The position numbers and the translations under genes are program-made. 6,502 nucleotides of DNA from Eubacteriales Family XIII. Incertae Sedis bacterium (GTDB lineage Bacteria > Bacillota > Clostridia > Peptostreptococcales > Anaerovoracaceae): assembly GCA_031254995.1 (NCBI GenBank), contig JAIRTJ010000182.1, positions 1-6,502 on the forward strand, written 5' to 3'. The notes beneath the pieces are model-generated. The model made no database searches and had not been told where the DNA came from. It saw only the letters and a program-made list of their open reading frames with translations. Shown one piece after another: positions 5,201 to 6,502 of the stretch; position 1 is the first letter of the stretch; the number at the start of each line of letters is the position of its first letter.

Positions 5201-6502
5201 AATCCTCCGCTCTTCGCGTTTACATTGATCTGAGTCTCCGTCCTCAAGTAATGATCCCTCTTTGCGACCGTCGGCTCGATGCTGACGGTATACGGAACGG
5301 AAGAAGCCAACGTTGTGAGCAGGGGAACGGCAAAAGCCCTCTGCCCTGACGAACTCGCCGCCGTGTTATGTACGGCGCCGATTTTCAACCTCCTGCCCGC
5401 CGCGTCCTTCGCCGCGACGAGGTAGTCGTCGCCCGCCGCAAGCGGAATGTACGCGGCGATGTCATCCATGGACTCGAATTTCACAAAACTCTGCGACGAA
5501 TAAATCGACGCGACGACCAACCTGAAGGAATCTCTCATATTGTATTGGGTCGCGTTCTGCGAGGGAACGGTAAACGAAACGCCGCCGATGTCCGACGCTC
5601 GCTTTTCCGAACCGTCTTTTTCATAGAGCTGCGCCGTACCGCGCAGAGAATAGGTTCCGGCCGGTACGCTCAGCGAATAAACCGCCTTGCCGTTTTGGTC
5701 CGCGCTCTTCGTCGCCTTGATTGCGAGACCGAGCACATCGAAACCCTCGGCGTCAAATTTTTCCGTCCTGTAAAAGGACAGGTTCGCGTCGATGTTTTCG
5801 ACGGTCATATCGACGGCATACACGGGCTTTCGCTCCAAGCCGTTCATCGCTTCGACCAAGGCCGCGAAGACCGCGTCGATCTCCGCATCATACGCGCCCG
5901 CGTCGCCTCTCAGAGCTTTCGCATCGTCGAGCGCGGTCTGCAAACCCTCCCAACCCGAAGCGTACAGAAACGCATCCAGAGATTCAGCTCTCGCAATCGC
6001 AGCGTCGAGATCTTCTCTCGCGCTTACGCGCGGTACGAGCGCGTCGATGGCCTCGCTCAACATCGCACAAGCCGCATCGATCTCCTCTTGTTCGACACCG
6101 GCCTTCGTCAATGCGGCGTTCGCTTCCGCCAACGCCTCGAGAACCGCAGTCCACGAAGCGTATGTGAAGTCGGAACTCGTTTTTTCGTTCGCCAAAGCGA
6201 TCGCGTTCTCGAGCAAACTGCGATCCACGCGTCGCGAAACTTTGATTTCTATCGTATTCGGCGCGTTCAAGGGATCGTAATGCTTATACCTTTGATAGGT
6301 AGTCCCGGATCCCAAGAAACTCGGGTCGATGTCGTAGAGATAGTCCATGCAATAAACGGGGATATATCTCGGAGGCGCCGCGAAAGACCAATAATAAAAC
6401 GGATTCGACAGCGAATACGTACCCGGAGACGTGTCGTCAGGAACCTTAAACGTGATCTTGGGATCGCCCGGGACGATCGCATTCCCGACCACCGGCTTGC
6501 TG
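2278..6502 (-). CDS. Large modular surface protein with FIVAR modules, prenyltransferase-like toroid and C-terminal membrane anchor (N-terminus off right edge)
   Basis: The frame is open at the right edge (codons for S-K-P precede the GTG at 6492), so the signal peptide and start lie outside; the GTG is not the likely start. I number from it (1-1404). FIVAR-type helical modules lie at about 90-153, 158-221 and 864-929. Residues 225-850 are beta-rich, with a BIG2-like stretch (about 583-652). Residues 940-1240 form an alpha/alpha-toroid with repeated DGGF/GGW signatures, as in prenyltransferase and terpene-cyclase repeats and transcobalamin. The cyclase DxDD motif reads DPDI (1108-1111), so cyclisation is unlikely; a binding or structural role fits better. 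An Asp/Lys-rich linker (1244-1286), a membrane helix (1372-1390) and the tail RRMRKERSEKKQAA follow; no LPxTG is seen. I infer a cell-surface protein with its body outside. Similar toroid-plus-FIVAR proteins, as I recall them, occur in gut Clostridia and are often annotated as terpene cyclase or DUF4430 proteins. The ligand is unknown. Confidence 0.95.
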   Translation of the reverse strand, partial: SKPVVGNAIVPGDPKITFKVPDDTSPGTYSLSNPFYYWSFAAPPRYIPVYCMDYLYDIDPSFLGSGTTYQRYKHYDPLNAPNTIEIKVSRRVDRSLLENAIALANEKTSSDFTYASWTAVLEALAEANAALTKAGVEQEEIDAACAMLSEAIDALVPRVSAREDLDAAIARAESLDAFLYASGWEGLQTALDDAKALRGDAGAYDAEIDAVFAALVEAMNGLERKPVYAVDMTVENIDANLSFYRTEKFDAEGFDVLGLAIKATKSADQNGKAVYSLSVPAGTYSLRGTAQLYEKDGSEKRASDIGGVSFTVPSQNATQYNMRDSFRLVVASIYSSQSFVKFESMDDIAAYIPLAAGDDYLVAAKDAAGRRLKIGAVHNTAASSSGQRAFAVPLLTTLASSVPYTVSIEPTVAKRDHYLRTETQINVNAKSGGFNIKMDEIYPITAPAEATVTVYAQPKYYLNHLLEPIKTICNGDGTKTVWYDDTGNGTYITRVSMPGKVTKAGWGIAWARNVVFENEEDPGDTTTTFLADRDGNSMLMNIPDGDNFLKLNVGETFTLRCFRAWEIICNDWLNKMIEPDFRFRTLEGEDVLTFAPHDAVNGNWIDITAKKEGTAIIEVTYDAIDVFNADYPLYGYGGRFGAVNQERKGIVVVTVGQGKDKEILIRAGGDSEFDTMFLTRRNGETDVSLYETDGTKALPLEKDAVAVAWNPDVPNSLHEVSDGKMTIYAGNNIVKATVEGRDYYKIVRAGSIRLAYEDEGRAPQAGDEVRILYGGSIPSYPLPKMSGLYNPQQYSRLAAYDDPFALTEDHINGTPLKVGERVGTGGLGSPAGTHRYAEYDNGLEINMNAGASSGGGLLTIPDVRLSDLLKADLEDTIIAADLLNEDDYGTGWDGLTSALSAAKRTLADEDVIITDIYDAGKALKTAISELKKDPPEPPAPVSYRSELKNSLSYLAKSVKEANFGTIGGEWTIIALKRGNYDEATPEFYSDYYERLVATIKTIGSAKLSGTKSTENSRVILALSALGKDATDAGGFNLLKPLADFDWLTRQGINGPLYALLALDSNGYEVPRDSGISTQTSRARIIEYILGKEIKKGTPNAGGWSLAGSSPDPDITSAVLCALAPYCDANANVKAAAERALAALSKLQSDDGGFASWGSQNAESCAQVVTALAALGIDPQTDARFVKANGNPIVALLRFQTKDGGFKHVLNGGVNAMATDQSAYALVAYDRLKNNKNSLFDMRDAFAKEEPEDEENGEIPDDKTDDAIPGGKKDDELPDDKGSKDKDGEYATTPIIGSDENANPEILPILAPRAKPAAIKGGGSVVIPLEIGQATEVESNIGAFDSEAPQDRAISDRPVPSADVADETTNGPSLKTIIGVVAAVIAALIASVLIRRMRKERSEKKQAA
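2635..2763 (-). repeat. Asp/Lys-rich repeat linker between toroid and membrane anchor
   Basis: Residues 1244-1286 are nearly all charged and contain three imperfect 9-10-residue repeats: IPDDKTDDA, IPGGKKDDE and LPDDKGSKD, followed by KDGEY. Such linkers usually cross the cell wall as an extended spacer. Clustered Asp could bind divalent cations, but I see no complete EF-hand or dockerin loop. Confidence 0.7.
2773..3675 (-). other. Alpha/alpha-toroid (prenyltransferase/terpene-cyclase/transcobalamin-like) domain
   Basis: Residues 940-1240 hold about five helical-hairpin repeats. The clearest marks are GGEWTIIAL (964-972), DAGGFNLL (1028-1035) with INGPLYALLALDSNGY (1049-1064), NAGGWSLAG (1096-1104) with DPDITSAVLCALAPY (1108-1122), SDDGGFASWG (1145-1154) with ESCAQVVTALAALGIDP, and TKDGGFKHV (1197-1205) with ATDQSAYALVAYDRL. 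These fit the QW-like repeat and inner-helix pattern of the fold. Squalene-hopene cyclase has DxDDTA at the place of DPDITS, so the second acidic residue of the pair is lost. Confidence 0.85.
3706..3903 (-). repeat. FIVAR-type module 3, directly before the toroid
   Basis: Residues 864-929 of the visible protein carry YGTGWDGLTSALSAAKRTL followed by IYDAGKALKTAISELKK, the same pattern as the two N-terminal modules about 650 residues earlier. A Pro-rich hinge (DPPEPPAPV) joins it to the toroid. It may set the toroid apart from the beta-rich region. Confidence 0.75.
5830..6225 (-). repeat. Tandem FIVAR-type modules 1 and 2 in the surface protein
   Basis: Two tandem segments of about 64 residues (6225-6034 and 6021-5830) share the pattern Y-A-S-(x)-W-x-x-L-x-x-A-L-x-x-A, then a helix ending in EAIDAL or EAMNGL. 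The core reads YASWTAVLEALAEANAAL in the first and YASGWEGLQTALDDAKAL in the second. This matches the FIVAR family of three-helix modules found in bacterial wall and sugar-binding proteins, where they act as spacers or weak ligand binders. The protein sequences have diverged well beyond a recent duplication. Confidence 0.8.

Noticed and set aside
6490..6492. GTG at 6492 as the start of the surface protein
   Set aside because: The frame continues upstream to the window edge, there is no ribosome-binding site before it (AGCAAGCCG precedes) and no signal peptide follows, so the true start lies outside.

Overview
The window looks like chromosomal DNA from a moderately GC-rich anaerobic Bacillota, most likely of the class Clostridia. 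I base this on the MetK sequence, on a very large modular surface protein of a style common in gut Clostridia, and on a strong AAGGAG ribosome-binding site. The taxonomic call is inference; no database was searched. Every gene I can support is on the minus strand, so the window is read from right to left.

From the right edge to 2278 runs one open frame of more than 1,400 codons, truncated at its N-terminus by the window edge. It encodes an exported, membrane-anchored surface protein. Two FIVAR-type helical modules are followed by a long beta-rich region, a third FIVAR module, an alpha/alpha-toroid domain of the prenyltransferase/terpene-cyclase/transcobalamin type, an Asp/Lys-rich repeat linker, one C-terminal membrane helix and a basic tail.

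Positions 1976-2277 (302 bases) hold no convincing gene but are dense in signals. In the direction of transcription these are a strong hairpin just after the surface-protein stop codon, a weaker hairpin with a T-rich tail, an extended -10 promoter (TGGTATAAT), and a leader of about 107 nt before metK. The leader contains two pairs of mutually exclusive stems. One arm of the last pair is complementary to the metK ribosome-binding site, so the leader looks like an RNA switch controlling translation. It does not resemble the SAM riboswitch classes I can recall.

metK (788-1975) is complete and encodes S-adenosylmethionine synthetase. After a 39-nt gap with no visible terminator comes the N-terminal 249 codons of a cobalamin-binding-type radical SAM enzyme (748 to the left edge), with an intact CX3CX2C cluster motif. 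The two genes are probably cotranscribed, which would place a SAM-producing and a SAM-using enzyme in one transcript. The surface-protein gene appears to be a separate transcription unit.
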